DNA from: an uncultured Oscillibacter sp.
GTDB lineage: Bacteria; Bacillota; Clostridia; Oscillospirales; Oscillospiraceae
NCBI GenBank assembly: GCA_900770295.1
Contig: CAAGJQ010000154.1
Location: 30,909-94,908 of the forward strand
Direction of reading: 5' to 3'
Length of the DNA stretch: 64,000 bases
Position 1 is the stretch's first letter, and each line of letters opens with the position of its first letter. The notes beneath the pieces are model-generated. The model was not told the DNA's origin, made no database searches, and worked only from the letters and a program-made list of their open reading frames with translations. Below, piece after piece: positions 55,897 through 63,924 of this stretch. The position numbers were made by a program, and so were the translations under genes.

Positions 55897-56583
55897 TTAT
55901 TCGCAAATTTTTTTTGGAACAAATCCCAGATAGTCCGCGGAGATCAGGGAAAAGTCGGTTTCTCCCCGTCTCCCCTCCATCCTGCGCTTGATGACCGGGC
56001 CGTGGAGATGGCCGTAGCAGCAGGTGCCCACATGGTACTTCTCCAGCACCGCCAGAATCTCCGGGCACTCATAGCCCTGGTACAGGGGCGGATAGTGGAG
56101 GAAGCACAGGATCGGCCGCTCCCCCGCCGCCTGCAGGGAGGCCTCCAGCCGCAGGACCTCCCGGTTCAGCACCTTGGCGTTGTGGGGCTTCTGGTCCTCT
56201 TCCAGAAACCAGCCCCGGGTGCCGCAGATGGCGTAGTCCCCGTAAAAGGCGCAGTTGTTGTGGAGAATCTCCAAAGTCCGGATGCCCTTCTCCTCAAAGA
56301 AACGATGGAGCTTGGCGGCGGTGTTCCACCAGTAGTCGTGGTTTCCCTTGACCAGCAGCTTCCGCCCCGGAAAGCGGTCCAAAAATTGAAAATCCGCCTC
56401 CGCCTCCTCCAGACTCATACCCCAGGAGGTATCCCCCGCCAGGACCAGCGTATCGCCGTCGGTCAGAGTGCTCAGAGATTCCTCGATGCGGGCCACATAG
56501 TTTTTCCAGGCCTCGCCGAAGACCTCCATGGATTTGTTCGCCGTCAGGGAGAGGTGCAGGTCCCCGATCGCATACAGGGCCAT
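55897..56583 (-). CDS. Calcineurin-like metallophosphoesterase
   Basis: This 228-residue phosphoesterase shows the metal-binding motifs in order: AIGDLHL, GDTSW, GNHDYWW, FLHYPP and YGHLHG. The substrate is unknown; it may be a phosphodiesterase or phosphatase on nucleotides or proteins. It lies 38 bases after thrC on the same strand and may be the last gene of that transcript. Confidence 0.93.
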   Translation of the reverse strand: MALYAIGDLHLSLTANKSMEVFGEAWKNYVARIEESLSTLTDGDTLVLAGDTSWGMSLEEAEADFQFLDRFPGRKLLVKGNHDYWWNTAAKLHRFFEEKGIRTLEILHNNCAFYGDYAICGTRGWFLEEDQKPHNAKVLNREVLRLEASLQAAGERPILCFLHYPPLYQGYECPEILAVLEKYHVGTCCYGHLHGPVIKRRMEGRRGETDFSLISADYLGFVPKKICE

Positions 56584-56621
56584 TCACGCCCCTCCTTTCT
56601 GGTTGCCGGAAAGCAGCAGGT

Positions 56622-58109
56622 TTATTTCAGGAAATCCAGCACCACGCTGTCCATGTCCTGCTTCTCCGCCGTCAGGTCGAACCGCCGGACCTTGCCCTTC
56701 AGCGCCGCCAGCCGCCGGGGAACGGGGACACCAGACACCGCGTTCAGCTGGTCCAGCAGCTCCACGCCGTCGCCCGCGGGGGTCTCCCCGATGGCCGTCA
56801 GGACGTGGTTGCAGAACTTGTAGGGGCTGGCCGTGGAGACGAACACCGTCACGGTTTTGTCGCCGGTGGCCTGGCGATACTGCTCCATGACGTTGGCCGC
56901 CACGGCGGTGTGGGTGTCGATGAGGTAGCCGTACTCCTTATAGTACTTGGCGATGGTGGCGGCGGTGCCCGCCTCGTCGCAGTAGCCGCCCCAGTACTGT
57001 TCCGCAAGTGCCGCCTTGATGGTCGCGCTGACCTCGTATTTTCCGTCCTTTGCCAGGGCCGCCATGTAGCTCTTGACCTCCTCGTCGTTCTCGCCGGAGA
57101 GGTCAAACAGCAGCCGCTCCAGGTTGCTGGACACCAGAATGTCCATGGAGGGGCTCATAGTGGTGTGGAAGGGCCGGTTGCGGTCGTACACGCCGGTGCG
57201 GAGGAAGTCCGTCAGCACATCGTTGCGGTTGGAGGCGCAGACCAGTTTGCCCACGGGCAGGCCCATGCGCTTGGCATAATAGGCCGCCAGGATGTCGCCG
57301 AAGTTGCCGGTGGGGACGCAGAAGTTCACCTTGTCGCCCATGACGATGCGGCCGTCCCGGACCAGGTCGCAGTAGGCGGAGATGTAGTAGACCACCTGGG
57401 GCAGGATGCGGCCCCAGTTGATGGAGTTGGCGGAAGACAGGAAGAAGCCCCGGTCCGCCAGCGTGGCGCGGATGGACTCATCGGAGAAGATGCGCTTCAC
57501 GCCGGCCTGGGCATCGTCGAAGTTGCCCACCACAGCGCAGACGCCCACGTTGGCGCCGTCCTGGGTGACCATCTGGGTCTCCTGGACCTTGGACACGCCG
57601 TTCTTGGGATAGAACACCATGATGCGGGTCTGGGGGACATCGGCAAAGCCCTCCATGGCGGCCTTGCCGGTGTCGCCGGAGGTGGCCACCAGGATGCAGA
57701 CCGTCTTGTCCTCACCGGTCTTGCGGAGGGCGGCGGAGAGAAGCTGGGGCAGCATCTGCAGCGCCATGTCCTTGAAGGCGGAGGTGGGGCCGTGCCACAG
57801 CTCCAGGCAGTGGGTCGTCTCGTCCACGGTGCGGACGGGGGCCACGGCGTCGGTGTCGAACTTATCGGGACCGTAGGCGTTTTCCGCGAAAGTCATCAGC
57901 TCTTCCCGGGTGTAATCCGTCAGATAGAGGCCCATGACCTTGGCCGCCCGCTCCTGATACCGGGCGTGGACCAGGCTGTTCAGGAATGCCTCGTCGATCT
58001 GAGGGATCTCCGTGGGGGTCAGCAGGCCGCCGTCTCTGGAGAGGCCCATCTTCACTGCCTCGGCCGCGTCGTAACGCAGGGACTTGTCTCTTGTGCTGTA
58101 ATACTTCAT
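56622..58109 (-). CDS. thrC: Threonine synthase
   Basis: This 495-residue PLP enzyme converts O-phospho-L-homoserine to threonine. It has the long N-terminal form (YYSTRDKSLRYDAAEAVKMGLSRDGGL in parts) and the PLP lysine in GPTSAFKDMALQ, with the phosphate loop VATSGDTGKAAMEGF and CVPTGNFGDILAA. ATG 58109 is chosen from family alignment, with GAGG about ten bases upstream; in-frame ATGs at 58115 and 58130 are less likely. It lies 32 bases after yraN, and no thrB or hom gene is adjacent. Confidence 0.95.
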   Translation of the reverse strand: MKYYSTRDKSLRYDAAEAVKMGLSRDGGLLTPTEIPQIDEAFLNSLVHARYQERAAKVMGLYLTDYTREELMTFAENAYGPDKFDTDAVAPVRTVDETTHCLELWHGPTSAFKDMALQMLPQLLSAALRKTGEDKTVCILVATSGDTGKAAMEGFADVPQTRIMVFYPKNGVSKVQETQMVTQDGANVGVCAVVGNFDDAQAGVKRIFSDESIRATLADRGFFLSSANSINWGRILPQVVYYISAYCDLVRDGRIVMGDKVNFCVPTGNFGDILAAYYAKRMGLPVGKLVCASNRNDVLTDFLRTGVYDRNRPFHTTMSPSMDILVSSNLERLLFDLSGENDEEVKSYMAALAKDGKYEVSATIKAALAEQYWGGYCDEAGTAATIAKYYKEYGYLIDTHTAVAANVMEQYRQATGDKTVTVFVSTASPYKFCNHVLTAIGETPAGDGVELLDQLNAVSGVPVPRRLAALKGKVRRFDLTAEKQDMDSVVLDFLK

Positions 58110-58141
58110 GATCATTTCCTCACTTTCCAAGGAAGAATTCT

Positions 58142-58501
58142 CTATTCAAACGCGTTTTCCAGATATTCGATCCGGAGAACGCCGTTTTTTTCCGCGTAGA
58201 CCTCCGCCACGTCAAACCGGGCGGGCGCGTCGATCTCATAGGTGCTCAGGTAGGCGGCGGCAGCGGAGCGGAGACGCTCCTGTTTGCGCCCGTCCACAAA
58301 CTCCCGGGGCAGGCCGATGGCTCCTGCGCTCCGGAGCTTGACCTCCACGAAGCAGATAGTCCCCCGCCGGTCCCGCGCCACCAGGTCCAGCTCCCCGAAC
58401 CGGCAGCGCCACTGGCTGGCAAGAAGGGTATAGCCCTTTTTCCGCAGGTACTTGGCGACCTCCGCCTCTCCCCGGTCGCCGGCGGCCTTTGTCCGGCTCA
58501 T
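58142..58501 (-). CDS. yraN: YraN family endonuclease-like protein
   Basis: This 119-residue UPF0102 protein has the restriction-endonuclease-like core: GDRGEAEVAKYLRKKGY, RCRFGELDLVARDRRGTICFVEVKLR. The E, D and ExK residues of the nuclease fold are present. The biological role is unsettled. ATG 58501 overlaps the rnhB stop by four bases, a common Firmicutes pairing. Confidence 0.93.
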   Translation of the reverse strand: MSRTKAAGDRGEAEVAKYLRKKGYTLLASQWRCRFGELDLVARDRRGTICFVEVKLRSAGAIGLPREFVDGRKQERLRSAAAAYLSTYEIDAPARFDVAEVYAEKNGVLRIEYLENAFE

Positions 58502-59121
58502 GGCTTCCGGGCCTCCCATTTTTTCAGGAACGTCCTCCGGTGCTGGGGGCAGGGGCCGTACCGGTCCAGCATCTCATAGTGCAGCTTCGTGCCGTAGCCC
58601 TTGTGTCTGGCGAACTGGTACTGGGGATACAGGCTGTCCAGCTCCGTGGACACGTAGCGGTCCCGGCTGACCTTCGCCAGGATGGACGCCGCCGCGATGG
58701 AGGCGCTCTTGCCGTCGCCCTTCACGATGGTCACATGGGGCGTGGTGACGGCGGCGCTTTGGCCGTGGTCCCGGTTGCCGTCGATCAGGGCCAGGTCCGG
58801 CTGGATAGTCAGTCCATCGATGGCCAGCTGCATAGCCTTCATTCGGGCGCTGAGGATATCGGTATCGTCGATCTCCGATGCCTCCACCCGGGCAATGCTG
58901 TACGCAACCGCCCGGGCGGTGATGATGTCATAGAGGGCCTCCCGTCGCTTCTCCGTCAGCTGCTTGGAGTCGTTCAGGCCGGGGATGTCCAGCTCCCGGG
59001 GCAGGATGACGGCGGCGGCGTACACCGGCCCCGCCAGAGGGCCAGCTCCCGCCTCGTCCACGCCGCAGACGGTCTGGACGCCGTTGCTCCATTGTTCACG
59101 TTCGTATGTCCAAAGGTCCAT
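58498..59121 (-). CDS. rnhB: Ribonuclease HII
   Basis: This 207-residue enzyme removes ribonucleotides from DNA and RNA-DNA hybrids. Its active site shows GVDEAGAGPLAGP (Asp-Glu pair), LNDSKQLTEKRRE, LALIDGN and ASILAKVSRD. ATG 59121 is chosen for the GAGGT eight bases upstream; an in-frame ATG at 59142 is possible. It follows rbgA and a small zinc-ribbon gene, and is coupled to yraN. Confidence 0.96.
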   Translation of the reverse strand: MDLWTYEREQWSNGVQTVCGVDEAGAGPLAGPVYAAAVILPRELDIPGLNDSKQLTEKRREALYDIITARAVAYSIARVEASEIDDTDILSARMKAMQLAIDGLTIQPDLALIDGNRDHGQSAAVTTPHVTIVKGDGKSASIAAASILAKVSRDRYVSTELDSLYPQYQFARHKGYGTKLHYEMLDRYGPCPQHRRTFLKKWEARKP

Positions 59122-59193
59122 TGATTTTACCTCAACTTCCAATGCCTGAATCCGCCGCCGGATTCATATGTTCACAGGCCCGCCCGGTGTCCC

Positions 59194-59433
59194 TCAATAG
59201 TCTATGATGATTTTCCGGCAGGACCGGCAGATATGGGCGGGCAGCGTTCCGTCACTTTGAAGGAGCCCCAGGTTATTGGGGCCGTCCAGGGCGATGCCGC
59301 CCCGTCTTTCGATGCCGCTCTTTGTGAGCACATGCGGAAGGCGCTCGCCGGGCGGCAGGAAGTGCAGTCCGGCGCCGGGTTGGTAAGCAATCTTTCCCGC
59401 TTCCATCCCTCTGCCGCAGACAGGGCAGTTCAT
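59194..59433 (-). CDS. Small zinc-ribbon protein (DUF6487-like)
   Basis: This 79-residue protein begins MNCPVCGRGMEAGKI and ends with HICRSCRKIIIDY, so two CxxC pairs flank a domain of about 60 residues, consistent with one zinc site. The order of cysteines and the phrase MEAGKIAYQPG recall the DUF6487 family of small zinc-binding proteins. The function is unknown. It lies 22 bases after rbgA in the same direction, with GGGAGG just before the ATG. Confidence 0.82.
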   Translation of the reverse strand: MNCPVCGRGMEAGKIAYQPGAGLHFLPPGERLPHVLTKSGIERRGGIALDGPNNLGLLQSDGTLPAHICRSCRKIIIDY

Positions 59434-59455
59434 AAGGGCACCTCCCTCTTAAAAA

Positions 59456-60328
59456 TCACTCTGGCAGCTCCAGCGTAAAACGTCCCAGCTTGCCGGCCCG
59501 GAACTCGTCCAGCAGAATCTTCGCCATCCGCTCCGTGTCCACGTCGCCGCCGGAGACCAGGAAGCCCCGCTTCCGGCCCGCTGCCTCCAGCAGGCGGTAG
59601 CCGTAGGCCACGTCGTTTTCCGACTCCTCCCGCTCCGGCAGGGCGGGCAGCTTGTAGCCCGCCTTTAAGGCGTCGGGATACTTCTCCCCCAGATAGGCCA
59701 TCAGGTGGCAGCCCAAGGTCTCCACATCCAGGATATCGTCCTTCACCGCGCCGGTGTAGGCCAGATTCAGTCCCACGCTCTGGTCCTCGAACTTGGGCCA
59801 CAGGATGCCGGGGGTGTCCAGCAGCTCCAGCCCCTTGTCAATGGGCACCCACTGCTTGGAGCGGGTGACGCCGGGGCGGTCCTCGGTCTTGGCGGTCTTG
59901 CGGCCCGCTACCTTATTAATAAAGGTGGACTTGCCCACGTTGGGGATGCCCAGGATCATCACCCGGACCACCCGGCCCGCCATGCCCTTTTCCGCGTAGA
60001 CCCTCAGCTTGTCCGCCAGCAGCTCGCGGACGGCTCCCGCGAACCTGGCTGTGCCCATACCGCCCTTGGCGTCGGACTCCAGCACGGCGTAGCCCTTGGA
60101 CCGGAAATAGGCAGCCCACTGCTTCGTGGCCTCCGGGTCCGCCTGGTCCACCCGGTTCAGCACCACCAGCCGGGGCTTTCCGGCGGTCAGCTCGTCCACA
60201 TCCGGGTTCCGGCTGGAAATCGGGATGCGGGAATCCAGGATCTCGCAGACCGCGTCCACATTCTTTACCTGCTCGGCGATCATCCGACGGGTCTTGGTCA
60301 TATGTCCGGGATACCATTGAATATTCAT
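59456..60328 (-). CDS. rbgA: Ribosome biogenesis GTPase YlqF/RbgA
   Basis: This 290-residue circularly permuted GTPase is needed for late 50S assembly. Motif order is permuted: G4 NRVD (about 58-61), then G1 GIPNVGKSTF, G2 region with DRPGVT and G3 DTPG. N-terminal MNIQWYPGHMTKTRRMI is diagnostic, and a C-terminal RNA-binding helical domain follows. The ATG overlaps the upstream signal peptidase stop by four bases, a typical lepB-rbgA-rnhB arrangement near rplS. Confidence 0.97.
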   Translation of the reverse strand: MNIQWYPGHMTKTRRMIAEQVKNVDAVCEILDSRIPISSRNPDVDELTAGKPRLVVLNRVDQADPEATKQWAAYFRSKGYAVLESDAKGGMGTARFAGAVRELLADKLRVYAEKGMAGRVVRVMILGIPNVGKSTFINKVAGRKTAKTEDRPGVTRSKQWVPIDKGLELLDTPGILWPKFEDQSVGLNLAYTGAVKDDILDVETLGCHLMAYLGEKYPDALKAGYKLPALPEREESENDVAYGYRLLEAAGRKRGFLVSGGDVDTERMAKILLDEFRAGKLGRFTLELPE

Positions 60329-60915
60329 GCGATCACTCCGATCCGTCCCAGGCTCCGCGCGCCGGTCAGCTCGTCCGGGCCCGGGAACGCCAGGAACACC
60401 GCCTTGCCGATGACATAGCGGGTGTCCACCGTTCCCAGCCGGGAATCCCGGCTGTCGCTGCTGTGGTTGCGGTTGTCGCCCATGACGAAGATGCTGCCCT
60501 CCGGCACAGTCAGGGGAAACTCCGTCCCCTCCTCCAGATAGGTCAGCTCATTGATGTAGTCCTCCTTCAGCAGTTGGCCATCCACATAGACAGAGCCTGT
60601 GTCGAAATCGATGTCCACCGTCTGCCCCGCTGTGGCGATGACCCGCTTGACGATGGGCTCGTCCAAAAAGGTGTCCTTCCGCAGGACCACGATGTCGCCG
60701 TACTGATAGTCATCATACAGAAGGGAGTTCAGCACCAGCAGCCGGTCCCCGTCCTGTAATGTGGGCACCATGGAGTGTCCGTCCACACCGATCAGCCGGA
60801 TGACGAAGGTGAACAGGATCACCACCGCCAGCACGGAACACACCAGGGCCTGGACCCACTCGTACAGGTCCCGTCCCTTGATCTTCTCTTCCTTTTTCTC
60901 TGTGCTTTCCCGCAT
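60325..60915 (-). CDS. lepB: Signal peptidase I (second of tandem pair)
   Basis: This 196-residue type I signal peptidase has one N-terminal membrane anchor (about 22-43). The catalytic dyad is Ser48 in DGHSMVPTL and Lys90 in VKRVIATAGQ; other boxes are GDNRNHSSDSRDSR. It lies 18 bases after a paralogous gene and overlaps rbgA. The pair share the stretch VKRVIATAGQTVDIDFD and overall order, showing recent duplication. Confidence 0.96.
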   Translation of the reverse strand: MRESTEKKEEKIKGRDLYEWVQALVCSVLAVVILFTFVIRLIGVDGHSMVPTLQDGDRLLVLNSLLYDDYQYGDIVVLRKDTFLDEPIVKRVIATAGQTVDIDFDTGSVYVDGQLLKEDYINELTYLEEGTEFPLTVPEGSIFVMGDNRNHSSDSRDSRLGTVDTRYVIGKAVFLAFPGPDELTGARSLGRIGVIA

Positions 60916-60933
60916 ATCTGTCTCTCCTTGGAT

Positions 60934-61518
60934 CTATCCCTGTAAACCGCCGATCCGGCTCCATTCCCGTGTTCCCGACTCCGCCGATTCCCCGGGCCAA
61001 ATCAGAAATACGGCCCTGCCCAAGATATGGCGGCTGTCGATGGGGCCCAGGTCCGCGTAACGGCTGTCCTTGCTGTGGTTTCGGTTGTCGCCCATCACAA
61101 ACACGCAGCCCTCCGGCACGGTGACGGGGAACTCCAGTCCCTCATTCAGCCAGGTGGGCTCCCGGATGTACGGTTCTTCCAACGCCTCGCCGTCCACATA
61201 CACCACGCCGGCGTCAAAGTCGATGTCCACGGTCTGTCCCGCTGTGGCGATGACCCGTTTGACGATGGCCTCGCCGTTTTCAAAGGTTGGCTTCTGGAAG
61301 ATCACAATATCCCCCTGGCGATACTCCCCACACAGGTAGCCGTTCACCACCAGCAGCTTATCCCCGTTTTGCAGCGTCTCACGCATGGACTGTCCGGATA
61401 CACCCAAAATCCGCACGCCGAATGTAAAAATCAGGACTACCGCCAGCACGGAGCCCACTACCGCCTGCAGCCAGTCATAGAGTCCCCGGTCCGGCTGTGC
61501 CTTCTTCTCCAACGCCAT
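60934..61518 (-). CDS. lepB: Signal peptidase I (first of tandem pair)
   Basis: This 194-residue paralogue of the next gene has a single anchor (about 16-39), catalytic Ser44 in SGQSMRETL and Lys87 in VKRVIATAGQ, and GDNRNHSKDSRYADLGPIDSR. Both copies keep all catalytic residues. The residue after the nucleophilic Ser-Met is Arg here and Val in the sister copy, next to the substrate pocket. The ATG is preceded by GGAGGT and a sigma-A promoter lies 45 bases upstream. It is the first gene of a long leftward run (lepB-lepB-rbgA-zinc ribbon-rnhB-yraN-thrC). Confidence 0.96.
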   Translation of the reverse strand: MALEKKAQPDRGLYDWLQAVVGSVLAVVLIFTFGVRILGVSGQSMRETLQNGDKLLVVNGYLCGEYRQGDIVIFQKPTFENGEAIVKRVIATAGQTVDIDFDAGVVYVDGEALEEPYIREPTWLNEGLEFPVTVPEGCVFVMGDNRNHSKDSRYADLGPIDSRHILGRAVFLIWPGESAESGTREWSRIGGLQG

Positions 61519-61562
61519 CGCGATACCTCCGCAGCGAGCACGTCTCCAGCATAATCTAAATT

Positions 61563-61591
61563 AGTATAACAAAAATCTCCTCAAATCACAA
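61563..61591 (-). promoter_or_regulatory. Sigma-A promoter of the lepB-rbgA operon
   Basis: On the minus strand TTGTGA (61586-61591), 17 bases and TATACT (61563-61568), 45 bases before the lepB start. Confidence 0.65.
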
Positions 61592-61620
61592 GAGAGCACC
61601 GGAATTTTTTGCTTGAAAAC

Positions 61621-61646
61621 AAAAAAGAGAGGCTTGCGCCTCTCTC
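61621..61646 (-). terminator. Terminator of rplS
   Basis: On the minus strand GAGAGGC, GCAA loop, GCCTCTC, then six T residues, ten bases after the rplS stop. Confidence 0.92.
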
Positions 61647-61656
61647 TTTGTCTCTC

Positions 61657-61998
61657 TTAGAGCTTCTCCTTGACCTTGGCACCCTTGCCGACGCGGCCGC
61701 GCAGATAGTACAGCTTGGCGCGACGGACAGAGCCGCTGCGGACCACCTCGATGTGGTCGATGGAAGGAGAATGAACGGGGAACACCTTCTCGACGCCGAC
61801 GCCGTAGGAAATACGACGGACGGTGATGGTCTCCTCAATGCCGCCGTGCTTCTTGGAGATGACAGTGCCCTCGAAGACCTGGATACGCTCGCGGGAGCCT
61901 TCCTTGACCTTCACGTGGACACGCACGGTGTCACCGATCTCGACCTTGGTCACTTCGTTCTGCAGGGTTTCCTTGTTCAGTTCCTGAATGAGATCCAT
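61657..61998 (-). CDS. rplS: 50S ribosomal protein L19
   Basis: This 113-residue protein matches bacterial L19 along its full length: [42 protein letters not shown] and [12 protein letters not shown]19 lies at the 30S-50S interface. AGGAGG precedes the ATG by nine bases. It is monocistronic with its own strong promoter and terminator; in many genomes trmD and rimM are upstream but are not here. Confidence 0.98.
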   Translation of the reverse strand: MDLIQELNKETLQNEVTKVEIGDTVRVHVKVKEGSRERIQVFEGTVISKKHGGIEETITVRRISYGVGVEKVFPVHSPSIDHIEVVRSGSVRRAKLYYLRGRVGKGAKVKEKL

Positions 61999-62101
61999 GG
62001 ATATTTCCTCCTAATGTATAGGCGTTCATGCCGCTTTTCCAAGGCACACCGGCGCATTTTGAGCGCGTGCACGACAGAGGACCACCCTTTGTAGCTTAGG
62101 T

Positions 62102-62130
62102 AGTATACCATAGGAGAATCGGGAATGCAA
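62102..62130 (-). promoter_or_regulatory. Sigma-A promoter of rplS
   Basis: On the minus strand TTGCAT (62125-62130), 17 bases and TATACT (62102-62107). The transcript would have a leader of about 95 bases containing complementary stretches (GTGCACGCGC region with GCGCCGGTGTGC), possibly an L19 autoregulatory leader; that part is speculative. Confidence 0.7.
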
Positions 62131-62158
62131 GGATTATTTTGATTTTTCTGCCGGGTTT

Positions 62159-62758
62159 TTATAGATTCATGGACTTTCCGCGGCATTCGCGGACGGCAGC
62201 TGCCAAAAGTCCCGCCATCGCCGGCAGCAGCCACAGACTGCCGCCGCTGCGCCACATCAAAATGCCAAGAACCGCCGCCAAAAAACCGGCTGCCGTCAGG
62301 CCTGTCCAGCGGGCCGCCCGCTCCCCCGCCTCCGGTCCGGCCACGCAGGATACCGTCAGATACAGGGCGTGGCCGCCGTCCAGCGGCCGCACAGGCAACA
62401 GGTTGAACACGCACAGAATCAGGTTGGCGCCGATCAAGGCAGAGTTTCCCGATTTCATCAGAGAGAGCAGGATGGCACACAACAGATTGGCGGCGGGACC
62501 TGCCAGCACCGCCGCCAGCTCTTTTCCGTAGGAAAGTGCCGAACGGTCCGTCTCCATTGCTGCGCCGAACATATTCAGCCGCATTCCCGTGATGCGGGTT
62601 CCCACGCACTTCAGTGCGGCGAAATGTCCCAGCTCGTGGACAGCAGCCGCTCCCAGCACCACTGCCAGCAGCCGCCACCCATTGATTACACCGAACCACG
62701 CCGCCAGCAGGCAAAAGCCGCCGGATATCTGAAATCCGTTTTTAAACCGGCGAGACAT
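62159..62758 (-). CDS. Site-2 metalloprotease, SpoIVFB-like
   Basis: This 199-residue membrane protease of family M50 has the zinc motif HELGH at residues 41-45 inside a hydrophobic segment and the third ligand in LLPVRPLDGGHAL (Asp127). About five to six hydrophobic segments are visible; no PDZ or CBS domain is present, as in short SpoIVFB proteins. In Bacillus, SpoIVFB cuts pro-sigma-K in the mother cell and is held by SpoIVFA. The gene overlaps the upstream M23 gene by 17 bases, and that pair carries a sigma-E-like promoter, so SpoIVFB function is a strong inference. Confidence 0.87.
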   Translation of the reverse strand: MSRRFKNGFQISGGFCLLAAWFGVINGWRLLAVVLGAAAVHELGHFAALKCVGTRITGMRLNMFGAAMETDRSALSYGKELAAVLAGPAANLLCAILLSLMKSGNSALIGANLILCVFNLLPVRPLDGGHALYLTVSCVAGPEAGERAARWTGLTAAGFLAAVLGILMWRSGGSLWLLPAMAGLLAAAVRECRGKSMNL

Positions 62759-63728
62759 AGTAAACAGGATTCAAATAAACGCCGTCCTTCTGGAGTTCAA
62801 AGTGAAGGTGCGGCCCCGTGGCAATCCCCGTCTCCCCTACCTCGGCGATTTTTTCTCCCTTTTCGACCGTTCTGCCGGAGCTTGTTGTCACCCGGCTGCA
62901 GTGGGCGTACAGGGTGGAATAGCCGCCCTCATGGGCAACGATGCAGTATTTTCCATAGCTGCTGCTCTCTCCTACCGCCGTGACCGTGCCGCCGGCAAAG
63001 CAGCAAATGGCGGTGCCGCTGTCCGCAGCCAGATCCACACCATAGTGGAACCGCTCCTCACCCTCCACCGGATGCTCCCGGTATCCGAAATTGGAGGTGA
63101 TCTCACCGGATAACGGCGCGCAGTAATCAAAACCCAGAATCACCTGCTCCAAGCTGACATTTTCCGGGAGATTTTTGTCAGAATACAGCACATATGCCAG
63201 AGTCGAGACTTCTGCCGGCTCGACGGCTTCTGATTCGTTCCCATTCGTCTGTGTTTCCTGTGTTTTCTCCGAAGGAGACTCCGTTCGGTATGCTTTCAGG
63301 CTCTCAAGCGCCTCCCGGCCTCCGCCGGCCGCTGATACCTCTGCCGAAGTTTCCTTGAGCTCGCTTTTTTCTTCGGGATGAAAGACAGCCTGATACACTG
63401 CCTCTGCCGCACCATCGGCATCCTGCCGTCCGGTAAAAATGTCACCGATCGCCGAGAAAACCGTCTCAACATCCATGTTTTGCCGCAGAGCGCCGGAAAG
63501 CCGCTCATTGAATGATGCCATTTTAGCAGGAAGCAGCAGCTTGGCCGCCACCAGCAGCACAAATACGCCTCCGCAGATCACCACCCGGAGCAGCAGCCGG
63601 TGGTCCTGCAGCCGCAGCGCCTCGCTTTTTCGGTTTCCCGCCTGCCGGGTCCCTCCCCGCCTATTCTTTCTCTTACGCCTCTCCCCCGCGATAGTCGTTA
63701 TCCGGCGTCCTGCCTGCCGTGAGGTCAC
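62742..63728 (-). CDS. Membrane-anchored M23 (LytM) peptidase-domain protein, SpoIVFA-like
   Basis: This 328-residue protein has a very basic N-terminus (RRKRKNRRGG), one membrane segment (about 47-67), a variable middle and a C-terminal M23 domain (about 200-320). The zinc residues of active LytM enzymes are intact: His228 and Asp232 in HYGVD, His276 in YAHC, and His307/His309 in GPHLHF. Position directly before the SpoIVFB-like protease, single anchor and M23 fold match SpoIVFA, the inhibitor/anchor of the sigma-K processing complex. The start is GTG 63728 behind GGGAGGAGGG. A sigma-E-like promoter lies 35 bases upstream. Confidence 0.86.
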   Translation of the reverse strand: MTSRQAGRRITTIAGERRKRKNRRGGTRQAGNRKSEALRLQDHRLLLRVVICGGVFVLLVAAKLLLPAKMASFNERLSGALRQNMDVETVFSAIGDIFTGRQDADGAAEAVYQAVFHPEEKSELKETSAEVSAAGGGREALESLKAYRTESPSEKTQETQTNGNESEAVEPAEVSTLAYVLYSDKNLPENVSLEQVILGFDYCAPLSGEITSNFGYREHPVEGEERFHYGVDLAADSGTAICCFAGGTVTAVGESSSYGKYCIVAHEGGYSTLYAHCSRVTTSSGRTVEKGEKIAEVGETGIATGPHLHFELQKDGVYLNPVYYVSPV

Positions 63729-63763
63729 AGCTGTTCCCTCCTCCCGCTTTCATCTTCTCTTGC

Positions 63764-63792
63764 AGTCTATGTGTGCTTTTCGCGGAATATGA
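63764..63792 (-). promoter_or_regulatory. Sigma-E-type promoter of the spoIVFA/spoIVFB-like pair
   Basis: On the minus strand TCATATT (63786-63792) is a perfect sigma-E -35 box, followed after exactly 14 bases by CATAGACT (63764-63771), one mismatch from CATACAMT. It has the same CATAGA core as the spoIVA promoter. Confidence 0.8.
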
Positions 63793-63794
63793 CC

Positions 63795-63823
63795 TTGACA
63801 TTCAGGAAGAAATTTCGTATAAT
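63795..63823 (+). promoter_or_regulatory. Consensus sigma-A promoter upstream of tRNA-Pro
   Basis: Perfect TTGACA (63795-63800), 17 bases and perfect TATAAT (63818-63823), about 100 bases before the tRNA. It lies back to back with the sigma-E-like promoter of the opposite strand, two bases apart. Confidence 0.88.
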
Positions 63824-63924
63824 AATTGCCGATGCATTGGGATAGTATGGGTTCAGCGCCTGATTCGCACTTTGTATCCGCATTCCACAGGCATGCTGGA
63901 TGTTGAATCCCGCAAATTGAATAA

